Below, piece after piece: positions 9,130 to 18,140 of a stretch of 64,000 nt of DNA. The stretch spans positions 1-64,000 of the forward strand of contig CAIOKE010000326.1 of NCBI GenBank assembly GCA_903858815.1. Reading direction: 5' to 3'. The notes under the pieces are model-generated. The model was not told the DNA's origin, searched no databases, and was given only the letters and a program-made list of their open reading frames with translations. Origin of the DNA: an uncultured Planctomycetaceae bacterium. GTDB taxonomy: Bacteria; Planctomycetota; Planctomycetia; Planctomycetales; Planctomycetaceae. Position 1 is the first letter of the stretch. Each line of letters opens with the position of its first letter. A program made the position numbers and the translations under genes.

Positions 9130-10590
9130 TCAGGTACAGATCTGCTGAATGATACTGCCGTGGACGTCCGTCAGTCGGAAGTCACGGCCCGCATAGCGGT
9201 AGGTCAGACGCTTATGGTCAAAGCCGAGGCAGTGCAGCATGGTGGCGTGCAGGTCGTGCACGCTGACGGGGTTTTCGGCCGCTCGAAAACCCAGTTCATC
9301 GGTAGCACCCCAGGTCTGGCCGCCGCGAATCCCGCCACCGGCCAGCCAGACGGAAAATCCCCAGTGATTGTGGTCACGGCCGGATTGCGGTTTCCCGTCG
9401 GCCGACAGCTCGACGGTTGGTGTGCGTCCGAATTCACCACCCCACAGGATCAGGGTGTCTTCGAACATCCCGCGTTGTTTCAGGTCGGCCAGCAGAGCGG
9501 CGATGGGTTGATCAATCTGTGCAGCGAGATTTCGATGAGCAGATTCGATGTTGGTGTGGTTATCCCATGGCTGACCGGCGCCGTGCCAGAGCTGGACATA
9601 ACGGACACCACGTTCCAGCAACCGTCGTGCGATCAATGTCTGGCGACCGTGAGTACCGGATCCGTAGAGCGCCTGGATGTGGGCGGGTTCCCGGGACAGG
9701 TCGAAGGCTTCCGAGGCATCGCGCTGCATGCGAAAAGCCAGTTCGAACGATTGAATGCGTGCTTCGAGTCTGGGGTCGGGGCGAGTGTGTCGGTGTTGCT
9801 GATTGAGGCGTGCCAGCAGATCCAGCTGGCGACGTTGTGCGGGTGTGGCGATTTGCGGGTGTTCGATGTTTTCGATGAGTCGTTTCAGTTCGGTGTGCTG
9901 TGAATCGACAAAGGTGCCCTGGAATGCGCCGGGCAGGAAAGCGGCCTGCCAGTTTTCTGTGTCTTTGATAGGTAATCCGCCCGGGCACATCGATACAAAG
10001 CCCGGCAGATTCTGATTTTCGCTGCCGAGACCGTACAGCACCCAGGCGCCGGCGCTGGGGCGCGGTTGTACCGAATCACCGCAGTTCATCAGCATCAGTG
10101 ATGGTTCGTGATTGGGGACCTGAGCCTGCATTGAGCGAATGACGGCGATGTCATCGATGTGGGCGGCTGTACGGGCAAAGATTTCGCTGACTTCGATGCC
10201 CGATTGTCCGTAGCGGCGAAAGCGAAACGGGGATGGGAAGGCAGCGCCGGTTTTACGTTCGGTCAGCAGGTTGTCCGCAACGGTGCGATTGCTGAATCGC
10301 GCGAGCATGGGTTTGGGATCGAAGGTATCGACGTGGGAAGGTCCACCGTTCAGGAAAAAATGAATGACTCGTTTGGCCCTTGGAGCGTAGTGCGGTTGAC
10401 GCGGTGCGAGGGCTGCGGGATTTGCTGGTGCTGTTGGAGAACCTGGTGCCACGGGCGAAGGCGAGTCGGCGTGAAGCAGATCGGCAAGGGCTAATGAACC
10501 GATTCCCAGACCGCTGCTGACAAGTGCCGAGCGACGATTGGGCGTGAGTTGCAGAGCGTGTGTGCGAAACCTGTCAGCGACTGCGCTCAT
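9130..10590 (-). CDS. DUF1501 domain protein, Tat-exported
   Basis: Second DUF1501 paralogue, 486 residues. The start MSAVADRFRTHALQLTPNRR puts the twin-arginine motif (RRSALVSSGLGIGSLALADL) about 20 residues in, as in typical family members; the longer upstream frame is Cys/Arg-rich and unlikely. Family signatures are HFFLNGGPSHVDTFDPKP, the LWGGEFGRTPTVE segment and GRDHNHWGFSVWLAGGGIRGG near the C-terminus, ending with the usual DVHGSIIQQI. It is the first gene of a two-gene unit with the cytochrome/WD40 protein. Proteins of this family often accompany planctomycete cytochromes, and the enzymatic role remains unproven. Confidence 0.92.
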   Translation of the reverse strand: MSAVADRFRTHALQLTPNRRSALVSSGLGIGSLALADLLHADSPSPVAPGSPTAPANPAALAPRQPHYAPRAKRVIHFFLNGGPSHVDTFDPKPMLARFSNRTVADNLLTERKTGAAFPSPFRFRRYGQSGIEVSEIFARTAAHIDDIAVIRSMQAQVPNHEPSLMLMNCGDSVQPRPSAGAWVLYGLGSENQNLPGFVSMCPGGLPIKDTENWQAAFLPGAFQGTFVDSQHTELKRLIENIEHPQIATPAQRRQLDLLARLNQQHRHTRPDPRLEARIQSFELAFRMQRDASEAFDLSREPAHIQALYGSGTHGRQTLIARRLLERGVRYVQLWHGAGQPWDNHTNIESAHRNLAAQIDQPIAALLADLKQRGMFEDTLILWGGEFGRTPTVELSADGKPQSGRDHNHWGFSVWLAGGGIRGGQTWGATDELGFRAAENPVSVHDLHATMLHCLGFDHKRLTYRYAGRDFRLTDVHGSIIQQICT

Positions 10591-11263
10591 GGGATTAGCT
10601 TGCAGAGCAGTGGTGGGTGCGGAGTGGAGGGTGACGCGAGTTTTTGTCACAGGTCGGCAGGGAGGACAGAATAGCCGACAATTCCGGGAATGTCGCTGCA
10701 AAAAACCGGGAAGTTTTGGCAGATTTTGAGGGTGTGCGGTTGCCCGGGAGTGTCCCGCTAACGTCGAGTCACGGTGAAAAGTTCGCAGCGAATTGGTATT
10801 TTTTTTGAAATTGAAGCGAACTTGAGCTTCGGAGGGTGAGGAAAACCGATATGGTTGGTAGATTCGGCAGGTTTGAAAAAAATAATTGCCGGAAGCCCGT
10901 TTCTGTGAATCCGAGGGTCGTCAGGCGTTGAATCGCCTGCTGGTCTGTGCGGAACATTCGCTCAGTCTGCCGTTATTCTGTCCGTAATCTCAGGATTCGG
11001 ACAAAAAAAAACAGATTTGGGCGATTGGTTACATAGATTCAGGTTTGGGCGTGATCATCTGGGGTTGGATCCAGTGCTTCGGCAAGATGTGGTGTGGAAT
11101 AGCCGGGCAATTGTTAAGTTTTCGTGTAGCGATCAGCTTGGGTGCGCGGTGGACTGAATGTGTTTGACGGCACAAGACAGTCTGCGGTTGCTGCAGGCAG
11201 AAGTGGTGTTTTTTGGTGTTGAGTCAGCGATAGGGCTCAGGGACTGAGGGGGAGGGCGGGATC
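10591..11263. other. Divergent intergenic region, no gene recognised
   Basis: 673 bases between a leftward DUF1501 gene and a rightward FHA gene. It should hold promoters for both, but no clean -35/-10 pair was found. It contains AT-rich patches (an eight-T run near 10800, a nine-A run after 11003), a small CAGGCG/CGCCTG hairpin at 10922-10939 and a longer hairpin at 10979-11003. Shine-Dalgarno-like GGGGGAGGG precedes the FHA gene start. Confidence 0.6.
10979..11003 (+). other. Hairpin followed by an A tract
   Basis: TGTCCG-T-AAT, a six-base loop, then ATT-CGGACA gives a nine-pair stem with one bulged base, directly followed by nine As. The tract is on the wrong side to act as a terminator for either neighbour. 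The role is unknown; it lies about 260 bases upstream of the FHA gene. Confidence 0.4.
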
Positions 11264-12175
11264 ATGATATCCGCGGAATTGAAAGTCGTTGGTGGCAAGC
11301 ATTCCGGGCAGGTGATACCGTTAAACCGCAAGAAATTTCTGATTGGTCGCGAGCAGGACTGTCAGCTGCGGCCGAACAGCGAGATGGTCAGTCGGCATCA
11401 CTGTGTCTTCAGTCTGGACGATTATTCGGTGCGTTTGCGAGACCTTGGCAGCACCAATGGGACTCTGGTGAACGGCGAGCGGATTCAGCGCGAGGTGGTG
11501 TTGGCGAGTGCTGATCGCATTGTGATTGGGAATCTCGATTTCGAGTTGGTGATTCGCGCCGATGTGCAGGCGCCGGACGTTGACAGCCGGGTGTTTCCGA
11601 CCGCGGTTTTGGCAAGCGACGAGACCCAGGTGTCAGCTCCCACGGTCACAGAGGCTCCGGCGGTCTCAGGGGCTGCGATCCCGTCAGACCAGACGATATC
11701 GATGCCGATCCCTGCTGCGGCGTCTTCAGCTGACACGACCGTCATGTCGATGCCTCAGATGATGCCTGGTATGGCTGGTATGCCCGGCATGCCCGGCCAG
11801 TATCCATTTCAGCCGATGATGCCCCAGATGGGTGGATATCCCGGCGGGATGTACGGTGGTTATCCGTATCAGCCGCCGATGATGCCCGGTTATGGCCAGA
11901 TGTATCCTCAAATGATGCCTCAAATGGGGTATCCGATGGGTGGCGGGATGATGCCACCGGGGATGCCGGTTCCTGGCATGGCTCCGCCAGCGCCGGCTGC
12001 AGTTCCTGAGGCTGTTGATGCCGGGAAGTTAGAAGTTTCGCTTCCAGACCCCAGCACCACGGGTGCTCGCGAGGGCGAGCCATCGAAGGGAAGTACGGGA
12101 GCGACGCCAAAGGATTCTTCCAAGCCGACCGGCGCTGCTGATGCGATTATTAAGCAGTATCTGGGTCGTCGTTGA
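11264..12175 (+). CDS. FHA domain protein with Met/Gly/Pro-rich tail
   Basis: A phosphothreonine-peptide-binding protein, 303 residues. The FHA domain (about residues 1-100) shows the family core: FLIGREQDCQLR, then SRHHCVF, then LRDLGSTNGTLVNG. A linker rich in Ala, Thr and Val is followed by a long low-complexity region (about 160-250) of MPGMxGMPG, YPxQPMMPQMG and GYP units, then an acidic/Ser-rich end. No membrane segment or signal peptide is evident, so it is probably cytoplasmic. The ATG at 11264 follows a strong GGGGGAGGG ribosome-binding site. The next gene starts 23 bases downstream. A similar Met/Gly/Pro-rich tail occurs on the secretin encoded at 25.4-27.7 kb, although the folded domains are unrelated. 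The target kinase pathway is not visible here. Confidence 0.9.
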   Translation: MISAELKVVGGKHSGQVIPLNRKKFLIGREQDCQLRPNSEMVSRHHCVFSLDDYSVRLRDLGSTNGTLVNGERIQREVVLASADRIVIGNLDFELVIRADVQAPDVDSRVFPTAVLASDETQVSAPTVTEAPAVSGAAIPSDQTISMPIPAAASSADTTVMSMPQMMPGMAGMPGMPGQYPFQPMMPQMGGYPGGMYGGYPYQPPMMPGYGQMYPQMMPQMGYPMGGGMMPPGMPVPGMAPPAPAAVPEAVDAGKLEVSLPDPSTTGAREGEPSKGSTGATPKDSSKPTGAADAIIKQYLGRR

Positions 12176-12198
12176 CTGGATTTTGCAGTACGGGAGAA

Positions 12199-12429
12199 AT
12201 GAAGATGGCAGATTCGACGGACGTGCAGCGACGCTATCGCGAGTTCCTGGATTTGCTGCCATTGACCTTGTCGCTGGCCGGCTTGCCGCCCAGCGACCAC
12301 GGCCGCTACTTTACGGCTGAACAGATAGAATCACGGTTGTTCACCATTCGGCATGCCTGGAAGGCTGCTCGCCAGGTTGTTCGCGAGTGTGTTGCCGGTG
12401 GTGGTGACGTGCCGGGTCAACAATCGTAG
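12199..12429 (+). CDS. Small conserved-looking protein of unknown function
   Basis: 76 residues starting MKMADSTDVQRRYREF, with a second ATG two codons in (12205). It is predicted mainly helical: charged N-terminus, LDLLPLTLSLAGLPPSD, then YFTAEQIESRLFTIRHAWKAAR. No known motif is recognised. It sits 23 bases after the FHA gene and is likely co-transcribed and perhaps functionally linked. GGGAGAA immediately before the start is a plausible ribosome-binding site. The stop codon TAG lies inside the hairpin repeat at 12425-12454. Confidence 0.7.
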   Translation: MKMADSTDVQRRYREFLDLLPLTLSLAGLPPSDHGRYFTAEQIESRLFTIRHAWKAARQVVRECVAGGGDVPGQQS

Positions 12430-12454
12430 TCCGAGCTTTAGTTCGGTCCCAATT
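12425..12454. repeat. Imperfect hairpin repeat, copy B
   Basis: CGTAGTCCGAGC, then TTTA, then GTTCGGTCCCAATT; CCGAGC pairs imperfectly with GTTCGG. It matches copy A at 3983-4012 at both ends. The TAG in GTAGTCC is the stop codon of the small protein gene. Confidence 0.55.
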
Positions 12455-12715
12455 CAGTCGCATACTTGCTCGCCCTCGCTGATTTCTCATGATTTGGGGC
12501 TGAGCGGGATTCTGGAATGAAGCCAGGTCCACCGTTGAGTCCGTTGTGTCAGGTGTGTTCGTGCCACGGATCTGCTGCAGTGTTTTAGTTCTTGGGGGGA
12601 TTTGTGTTGTGGTGTCAGATTCGTGGGAATCCCTTCGCTTGCGCGTCAAACGTGGTTGATTGATTGAAACCATGACGTGAGAGTAGACGACAAGGGCGGA
12701 TGAAGCTCTGGTAGC

Positions 12716-12744
12716 TTGACAACGTCAACTCTCTCCACTACTGT
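12716..12744 (+). promoter_or_regulatory. Sigma-70-type promoter, nusA leader
   Basis: Perfect -35 TTGACA (12716-12721), a 17-base spacer, then -10 TACTGT (12739-12744). Transcription would begin near 12751 and run through the leader into nusA. Read from consensus only. Confidence 0.6.
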
Positions 12745-12957
12745 GTTTGATGTGAGCGATCGCTTTGCTGTTGTTCTGGCGGATTTGCTGGGGCGGTCAG
12801 TGTGCTTTTGTTCCGTATGCTGTTGTGATTTTGGGTTGTGATTGTTTTGTTAGTTCCTGTCAGTCATTCAGAAATCCCGTTTCCGGTTGAACGGTTGGCG
12901 TGATGCGTGGGTGTGCTGTCGGGTGATTGGGCGTTGGTCATCGTGCTTAAGGGACCT

Positions 12958-12990
12958 GAAATGGACAAGATCTAGATCTTTCTCCATTTC
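12958..12990 (+). promoter_or_regulatory. Stable hairpin in the nusA leader
   Basis: Outer stem GAAATGGA/TCCATTTC (12958-12965 with 12983-12990) encloses an inner AAGATC-TA-GATCTT stem. No U tract follows, so it is not a terminator by itself. It could be part of a regulatory fold that competes with the downstream terminator. Confidence 0.5.
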
Positions 12991-13087
12991 TTCAGTTGGC
13001 AGTGCATGTTGAGAAGTGATTCTCGGCTGTGTATTGTTCTGCCGGCTGATGAGGTTTTTGGCAGTCTTTTGTGGGCTGCCGGGTGCG

Positions 13088-13118
13088 AAAAGTGGGACTT
13101 TGATCCCGCTTTTTTTTT
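13088..13118 (+). terminator. Intrinsic terminator (possible attenuator) just before nusA
   Basis: The stem AAAAGTGGGA/TCCCGCTTTT (13088-13097 with 13104-13113) has a six-base loop CTTTGA, and nine Ts run from 13110 to 13118. It lies inside the leader, 24 bases upstream of the nusA ATG, and no gene ends nearby on this strand. It is therefore either an attenuator controlling nusA or the end of an unrecognised small RNA. Confidence 0.75.
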
Positions 13119-13142
13119 ACAGGTGCAGTGAACGTCAGCCTC

Positions 13143-14411
13143 ATGAACGGTAACGAAATACTCAGAATTGTTGATGCGATTCACCGCGATAAGGCCATCG
13201 ATTCGGATGTGGTCTTTGAGGGGATTGAGCAGGCAATTCTTTCGGCGGCTCGGAAGCATTTTTCCGAAGAAGAGCAACTTGAGGTGCGGATTGACCGCGA
13301 GTCGGGCGAGCCTTCGCTGATTTGTGACGGTCGAGCGCTTGAGCCTGAGTTGCTGGGTGACCTGCTGGGGCGCATCTCGGCTCAGACAGCCAAGCAGGTG
13401 ATGATTCAGAAGATTCGCGAGGCAGAGCGTGACGCTTTGTACGACGAGTATCTGGATTTGCGGAGTCAGTTAATTTCCGGCCAGGTGACTCGAGTTGACC
13501 GTGGCACGGTGATTGTGAAGCTGGATAAGATTGAAGCGATTCTGCCTCGCAGCGAGCAGATTCGGAAAGAGAATTTCCGCACGGGCGACCGGTTGCGTGC
13601 GATTGTTCTGGATGTGCGTAAAGCGGGATCTCGCGTGCGTGTCATTCTCAGCCGCACTCATCAGGACTTTGTGCGTCGGTTGTTTGAGGTTGAGATTCCT
13701 GAGGTCAATGATCGGGTGATCGAGGTTCGCTCGATTGCTCGTGAGGCTGGCAATCGTTCCAAGGTTGCGGTGTCCTGTTCTGACAGCACGATTGACTGTG
13801 TTGGTGCCTGTGTTGGTGTCCGTGGTGCTCGTATTCGTGGCATTGTGGAAGAGCTGGCGGGCGAGCGGATTGACATTGTCCGTTGGAACGATTCGTTGTC
13901 GGTGCTGGTTCCGAATGCACTGCAGCCGGCTGAAGTTGAGGACGTGATTCTGTGTCCGATGCTTGGAAAAGTGATCGTTCTGGTGCGGGACGACCAGTTA
14001 TCTCTGGCGATTGGCAAGTTTGGTCAGAACGTTCGGTTGGCCTCGAAGCTGGTAGGTTGGGACATCAATGTGATGACTCAGGTGCAGCTGGATGCTCAGC
14101 TGGACAAGTCGATTGAAGCATTCTGCGTGATTCCCGAGGTGACAGCAGAGCTCGCTGAAAGCCTTGTGTCTCAGGGTTTCTTTACATTTGACGATCTGTC
14201 CGTGATTGAGCCGGATCAGTTGATGGAGATCAGTGGGCTGTCTGAAGAGGACTGCAGTCGGATTGTGGACTACGCAGATTCGGAGAGTGCTCGACTGGAA
14301 TCCGAAGAGAAGTTTCAGGCTGAGCAGCGGAAGCTGGCTGGTGAGCGATCGGAATCGCCATCACCGGCTCCGGTGGCAGATCCTGCAGCGGATTCTGCTG
14401 ACGCGGGTTGA
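13143..14411 (+). CDS. nusA: Transcription termination/antitermination factor NusA
   Basis: Cytoplasmic RNA-polymerase-binding factor that modulates pausing, termination and antitermination. 422 residues. The N-terminal domain starts [17 protein letters not shown], the classic NusA opening, which fixes the ATG at 13143 rather than the in-frame GTG at 13128. An S1 domain (about 130-200, [15 protein letters not shown]) is followed by KH1 and KH2 (about 225-345, [19 protein letters not shown] and [19 protein letters not shown]). A single helix-hairpin-helix region (about 350-400) ends in a Ser/Ala/Pro-rich acidic tail. No rimP lies upstream, unlike the common rimP-nusA-infB order. The first gene of a probable nusA-infB-rbfA operon. 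A long leader ending in an intrinsic terminator suggests attenuation control. Confidence 0.96.
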   Translation: MNGNEILRIVDAIHRDKAIDSDVVFEGIEQAILSAARKHFSEEEQLEVRIDRESGEPSLICDGRALEPELLGDLLGRISAQTAKQVMIQKIREAERDALYDEYLDLRSQLISGQVTRVDRGTVIVKLDKIEAILPRSEQIRKENFRTGDRLRAIVLDVRKAGSRVRVILSRTHQDFVRRLFEVEIPEVNDRVIEVRSIAREAGNRSKVAVSCSDSTIDCVGACVGVRGARIRGIVEELAGERIDIVRWNDSLSVLVPNALQPAEVEDVILCPMLGKVIVLVRDDQLSLAIGKFGQNVRLASKLVGWDINVMTQVQLDAQLDKSIEAFCVIPEVTAELAESLVSQGFFTFDDLSVIEPDQLMEISGLSEEDCSRIVDYADSESARLESEEKFQAEQRKLAGERSESPSPAPVADPAADSADAG

Positions 14412-14664
14412 TTATTTTCTGTTGTTTGTTCGCTGGTTTCAGGAGTGGAATCTTCAAAAGTTCATCCCATGTTGTGCTGGCCTGACCGAGACTGTCTCGA
14501 GCGGGCAGAAGTTAACGAGTGGAAGATTGAGGTCGGTCATTCCGATCGGTGAGCGTACTGACCTGTTTTGGGGTCGGACGGCGGCTGAATTCTAAAGGTT
14601 GATAGTGGGTGCAGCGGTTGTAGTTGCACCGATCTTTGTGCTGCCGCGGTTTTGCATGGGAGCT

Positions 14665-14681
14665 GGCCGCGGTTGGCGGCC
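14665..14681 (+). promoter_or_regulatory. GC-rich hairpin abutting the infB ribosome-binding site
   Basis: GGCCGC-GGTTG-GCGGCC is a perfect six-pair stem with a five-base loop. It ends one base before the TAAGGGG Shine-Dalgarno sequence of infB, whose start is TTG at 14697. A second hairpin, GGTGCA/TGCACC, lies at 14608-14630 in the same 285-base spacer. A translational control element is possible but unproven. Confidence 0.4.
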
Positions 14682-14696
14682 TAAGGGGTTTGTGTT

Positions 14697-17621
14697 TTGA
14701 AGATTCGTATCTTTGCCCTGGCCAGAGATCTGGGGCTCGACAGTAAAGTCCTGATTGATCTTTGCGAAGAAGCTGGCGTCAAGCTGCGCAATGCTCTGGC
14801 GACTATCAGTGAAGAAGAGCGAGACATTGTCGTCGCCTATCTTCGTCGCAAGGGGACTCCTGGGGCTGCCGAGCTGCCCACAACTGAGCTGGCGCCAGTC
14901 CGTGAGCAACAGAGCTCAACGGGCCGCGTGCGAGTAATTGGAGCAACGGGGCGTGGCACAGGTCGTTCGGGTGACGGTCAGTCTGGTGACGCCGGAGGCA
15001 TCACCGATGATGACGTGGCGGAATCCCTCGCGGCTGAGACGACAGACGATGTTGGCGAGTTGGCGGTAGAGCCAGCGGAGCCTGTGTCTGAAGTGGTTGA
15101 GGCTGTGGTTCCGGTGGCAGAGCCGGAGCTGGCAGCGGGATCTGAGCAGGTTGAGGTGGCATCTCCCGCGGTGACTATTACGGATGTTTCTGTGGACGGT
15201 GGTGTGTCTGCGGTGACTGAGCCGCAGAGCGTTGCCGAAGCCGTGGTGACTCCTGTCGCTCCCGTAGCACCAGTAGCACCTGTAGCTGCTGTTTCACCGG
15301 TGGCTCCTGCAGCACCCACCTCAGTTGCACCGGTGGCTCCTGCTGCAGTGGCTGGCAGTACTGCGGCGGTATCTGGCAATCCCGGGCAGGCTAATGATGC
15401 ATCTCGGCGTCCCCGCATGCAGCAGCTGAGGGAGATGCGTCCGATTGGTTCTGTGAAGGACCGTGAGGCTGCAGCGGCTCCTCAGGCCCCTCGACCGGCA
15501 GGTCCGATCAAGGTGAACCGTGACAAGCCCGTTGCGCGGCCAATGGTGGCTGCTCCGCCTGACTACACGCCACCGGTGATCAAGAAGCCGAAGCCGAAGG
15601 AAGAGAAGGTTCAGAAGCCTGACATGGCGTTGTCTGACCTTGTGGACCGTCGTAGTCCTCTGGCAGACCAGTTAAAGGCCCTCCGTGAGGCTCGTGAGGA
15701 GCATGAGGCACCAAAGGCCGCTCCGGCGCGCCCCGCCCGTCCCGGCATGGCTCGTGGTTCACTGCTGAAGGAGCTCCGTGAGACTCGCGAGGCTGAGCGG
15801 CAGGCGAAGAAGCTGAAGCGGAAAAAGCGTACGGGTGCTGCTGAGCTGAAGACGACAGCTCAGATGACCTTCCCGGTCACGGTTCGTGCGTTGTCTGAGG
15901 CGATTGGTCGTCCGGCCCGAGCGATTCTTGGTCTGCTGTTGAAGCAGGGTCGCATGGTCACGATCAACGATGCTCTGGGTGAAGAAGAGGCGATGGAAGT
16001 CGCTCTGGAGCTGGGGGTTGACCTCTCCTTCAAGAGGACTCGTGATATCGAGGCTGAGCTGCTGGCGTCACTGGATCACGAGGATCCGTCTGAGCAGATG
16101 TTTGGTCGTCCGGCGATCATCACGATTCTGGGCCACGTCGACCATGGCAAGACGACGATGGTTGACAAGATCCGCAATGCGAATGTTGCTGCTGGTGAAT
16201 TCGGCGGGATTACTCAGCATATCGCGGCCTATCAGGTTCAGCACGAGGGTCACTGGCTGACCTTCGTGGATACTCCGGGTCACGCGGCATTCGGCGAAAT
16301 GCGTTCCCGCGGTGCCAACGTGACGGACATTGTGGTGCTGGTAGTTGCTGCCGACGACGGTGTGATGCCGCAGACGGTGGAGTGTATCAGCCACGCGAAG
16401 AATGCTGGTGTTCCGATTGTGGTGGCATTGAACAAGATCGATCTGCCGGGTGTTGACGAGCAGAAGATTCTGTCGCAGCTGGCGCAGCATGGGATTCTGG
16501 CGGCGGAGTGGGGTGGCGAGTACGAAGTTGTGCGAACATCGGGTGCGACTGGTGTTGGCATCGACAAGCTGCTTGAGACTTTAATCCTGACGGCTGAGCT
16601 GCATGAGCTGAAGGCGAATCCGCAGCGTGAGGCGCTGGGTGTTTGTCTGGAATCCTTCCGTGACGAGGGTCGTGGAGCGATTGCGTGGTTGATCGTGCAG
16701 AAGGGGACACTGAAGGTCGGCGACGTGGTGTTGTGTGGATCGACCTATGGTCGTATTCGCGCCATGTACAATGATCGTGATGAGGCGATTGTTGAGGCTG
16801 GTCCTTCGGTGCCGGTCAAGGTTTCGGGTCTGACTGACGTTCCGGGTGCAGGCGATCATTTCTTCGTCATGAAGGACATCGAGGAAGCTCGCGAAACCGC
16901 GGATGCTCGTTCGCACGAGGGTCGTCGTGAGTCTCTGGCACAGCGGGTAACTCCACGGACACTTGAGGACATCCTGAATCAGCCTCGTGATGGCGAGGGT
17001 GTGCAGGATCTTCCGTTGATTCTGAAGGCGGATTCGCCGGGATCGATTGAAGCCTTGCGAAGTGAGATTAGCAAGTTCGAGCATCCGGAAGTTCGGGTGC
17101 AGGTAATTCACTATGGCATTGGCGGGGTGAACGAAAGCGACGTTTATCTGGCCAGTGCAGCCGGTGCGATTGTGATCGCCTTCCATGTGGTCGCCGAAGA
17201 CAGGGCTCAGCTGCTGGCGGACCGTGAGGGAGTTGAGATCCGTCGTTACAACATCATCTACGAAGTGACAGACCACATCCGTTTGGCACTGCAGGGACTG
17301 TTGCGACCTGAGCGAGTGGAGGTATCGACGGGTCGTGCGATTGTGCTGCGAACCTTCAATATCAGCCGCTTTGGTACGATTGCCGGCTGTCGCGTGCTGA
17401 ACGGAACAATTTCAAGAGACAGTCGAGTGCACCTGATCCGCGACCAGAAGGTGCTCAACGACTACCGAATTGGTTCTCTGAAGCGCGAAAAGGATGATGC
17501 CAAAGAGGTCCGTGACGGGATGGAATGTGGTATTCGTCTGGACGGATTCAACGATGTGAAAGAGGGCGACCTGCTTGAAGCCTATCGTGTGGACGAAATC
17601 AAGCGGACGCTGGATTCCTGA
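14697..17621 (+). CDS. infB: Translation initiation factor IF-2
   Basis: GTPase that delivers initiator tRNA to the 30S subunit and promotes subunit joining. 974 residues, long for the family because of a large Ala/Pro/Val-rich linker. The N-terminal IF2_N domain begins [19 protein letters not shown]. The linker (about 60-300) contains tandem PVAP units. A second IF2_N-like domain lies near 385-445. G-domain motifs are GHVDHGKT near 478, DTPGHAAF near 524 and NKID near 578, followed by the beta-barrel, C1 and C2 domains. The start is TTG, supported by an AAGGGG ribosome-binding site 8 bases upstream and by the conserved opening sequence. It follows nusA by 285 bases and precedes rbfA by 34, matching the usual gene order. 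Confidence 0.96.
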   Translation: MKIRIFALARDLGLDSKVLIDLCEEAGVKLRNALATISEEERDIVVAYLRRKGTPGAAELPTTELAPVREQQSSTGRVRVIGATGRGTGRSGDGQSGDAGGITDDDVAESLAAETTDDVGELAVEPAEPVSEVVEAVVPVAEPELAAGSEQVEVASPAVTITDVSVDGGVSAVTEPQSVAEAVVTPVAPVAPVAPVAAVSPVAPAAPTSVAPVAPAAVAGSTAAVSGNPGQANDASRRPRMQQLREMRPIGSVKDREAAAAPQAPRPAGPIKVNRDKPVARPMVAAPPDYTPPVIKKPKPKEEKVQKPDMALSDLVDRRSPLADQLKALREAREEHEAPKAAPARPARPGMARGSLLKELRETREAERQAKKLKRKKRTGAAELKTTAQMTFPVTVRALSEAIGRPARAILGLLLKQGRMVTINDALGEEEAMEVALELGVDLSFKRTRDIEAELLASLDHEDPSEQMFGRPAIITILGHVDHGKTTMVDKIRNANVAAGEFGGITQHIAAYQVQHEGHWLTFVDTPGHAAFGEMRSRGANVTDIVVLVVAADDGVMPQTVECISHAKNAGVPIVVALNKIDLPGVDEQKILSQLAQHGILAAEWGGEYEVVRTSGATGVGIDKLLETLILTAELHELKANPQREALGVCLESFRDEGRGAIAWLIVQKGTLKVGDVVLCGSTYGRIRAMYNDRDEAIVEAGPSVPVKVSGLTDVPGAGDHFFVMKDIEEARETADARSHEGRRESLAQRVTPRTLEDILNQPRDGEGVQDLPLILKADSPGSIEALRSEISKFEHPEVRVQVIHYGIGGVNESDVYLASAAGAIVIAFHVVAEDRAQLLADREGVEIRRYNIIYEVTDHIRLALQGLLRPERVEVSTGRAIVLRTFNISRFGTIAGCRVLNGTISRDSRVHLIRDQKVLNDYRIGSLKREKDDAKEVRDGMECGIRLDGFNDVKEGDLLEAYRVDEIKRTLDS

Positions 17622-17655
17622 CATGGTCAGCTGGATCTGAAGGAAGGTTCCCTGA

Positions 17656-18087
17656 ATGTCAGCTCGCAGAACAGCCCGAGTGGCCTCGATGGTACGTGAA
17701 GTGGTCAGTTCGGCCATTCTCTCGGAATTGCGGGATCCGCGGATTCGAAACGTCACGGTTCTTGGAGCGGAGGTCAGTCCTGATCTTCGTCTCGCCCGGG
17801 TACGGATTTCGGTCATGGGAGACGAGAAGGCTGCTGCATTGACCATGCATGGCCTGAATTCGGCGAAGGGTTATCTGCAGGCTCGCGTGGGGGCCTACAT
17901 TCGCAGCAGGTATACTCCTGAACTGCGGTTTATACTGGACGATGGCGTCAGGAAGTCTGTCGAGGCTGCTGCGATCATTCGCGAGGCGCTGGAGCAGGAT
18001 GCTGCGCTGCATGGGGCGGTTGCCGTTGATGATGAGTCGCAGCCCGAGGATTCGGAAGTGGGTCTGACGGATTCTGCGGGTGGTTGA
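17656..18087 (+). CDS. rbfA: Ribosome-binding factor A
   Basis: Cytoplasmic 30S maturation factor with a type II KH fold that helps process the 5' end of 16S rRNA. 143 residues. The family pattern is visible: RVASMVREVVSSAILSELRD at the start, then VTVLGAEVSPDLRLARVRIS, and SRYTPELRFILDDGVRKSVE toward the end, the expected RxPxLxFxxD segment. A short acidic tail (DDESQPEDSE) follows. GAAGGA upstream of the ATG is a fair ribosome-binding site. It is the third gene of the nusA-infB-rbfA run; the next gene is not truB but an HhH-GPD-like gene 53 bases downstream. Confidence 0.93.
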   Translation: MSARRTARVASMVREVVSSAILSELRDPRIRNVTVLGAEVSPDLRLARVRISVMGDEKAAALTMHGLNSAKGYLQARVGAYIRSRYTPELRFILDDGVRKSVEAAAIIREALEQDAALHGAVAVDDESQPEDSEVGLTDSAGG

Positions 18088-18140
18088 TTGGTCATTCTGG
18101 ATTGGTGCTTTGCTTAGGTTCGGGTCGACAGGAAACTGAA

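Larger units (their letters stand above)
12430..13142. other. nusA upstream region and leader
   Basis: 713 bases with no credible ORF. In order, it holds the tail of a hairpin repeat, a good promoter (12716-12744), a strong hairpin (12958-12990) and an intrinsic terminator (13088-13118) that ends 24 bases before the nusA ATG. If the promoter is used, the untranslated leader is about 390 nt. No RNA family was recognised by eye. Confidence 0.65.

Noticed and set aside
15262-15360. Repeats in infB suggesting a separate gene or element
   Set aside because: They encode the PVAP-rich linker in frame and are normal for long IF-2 proteins.
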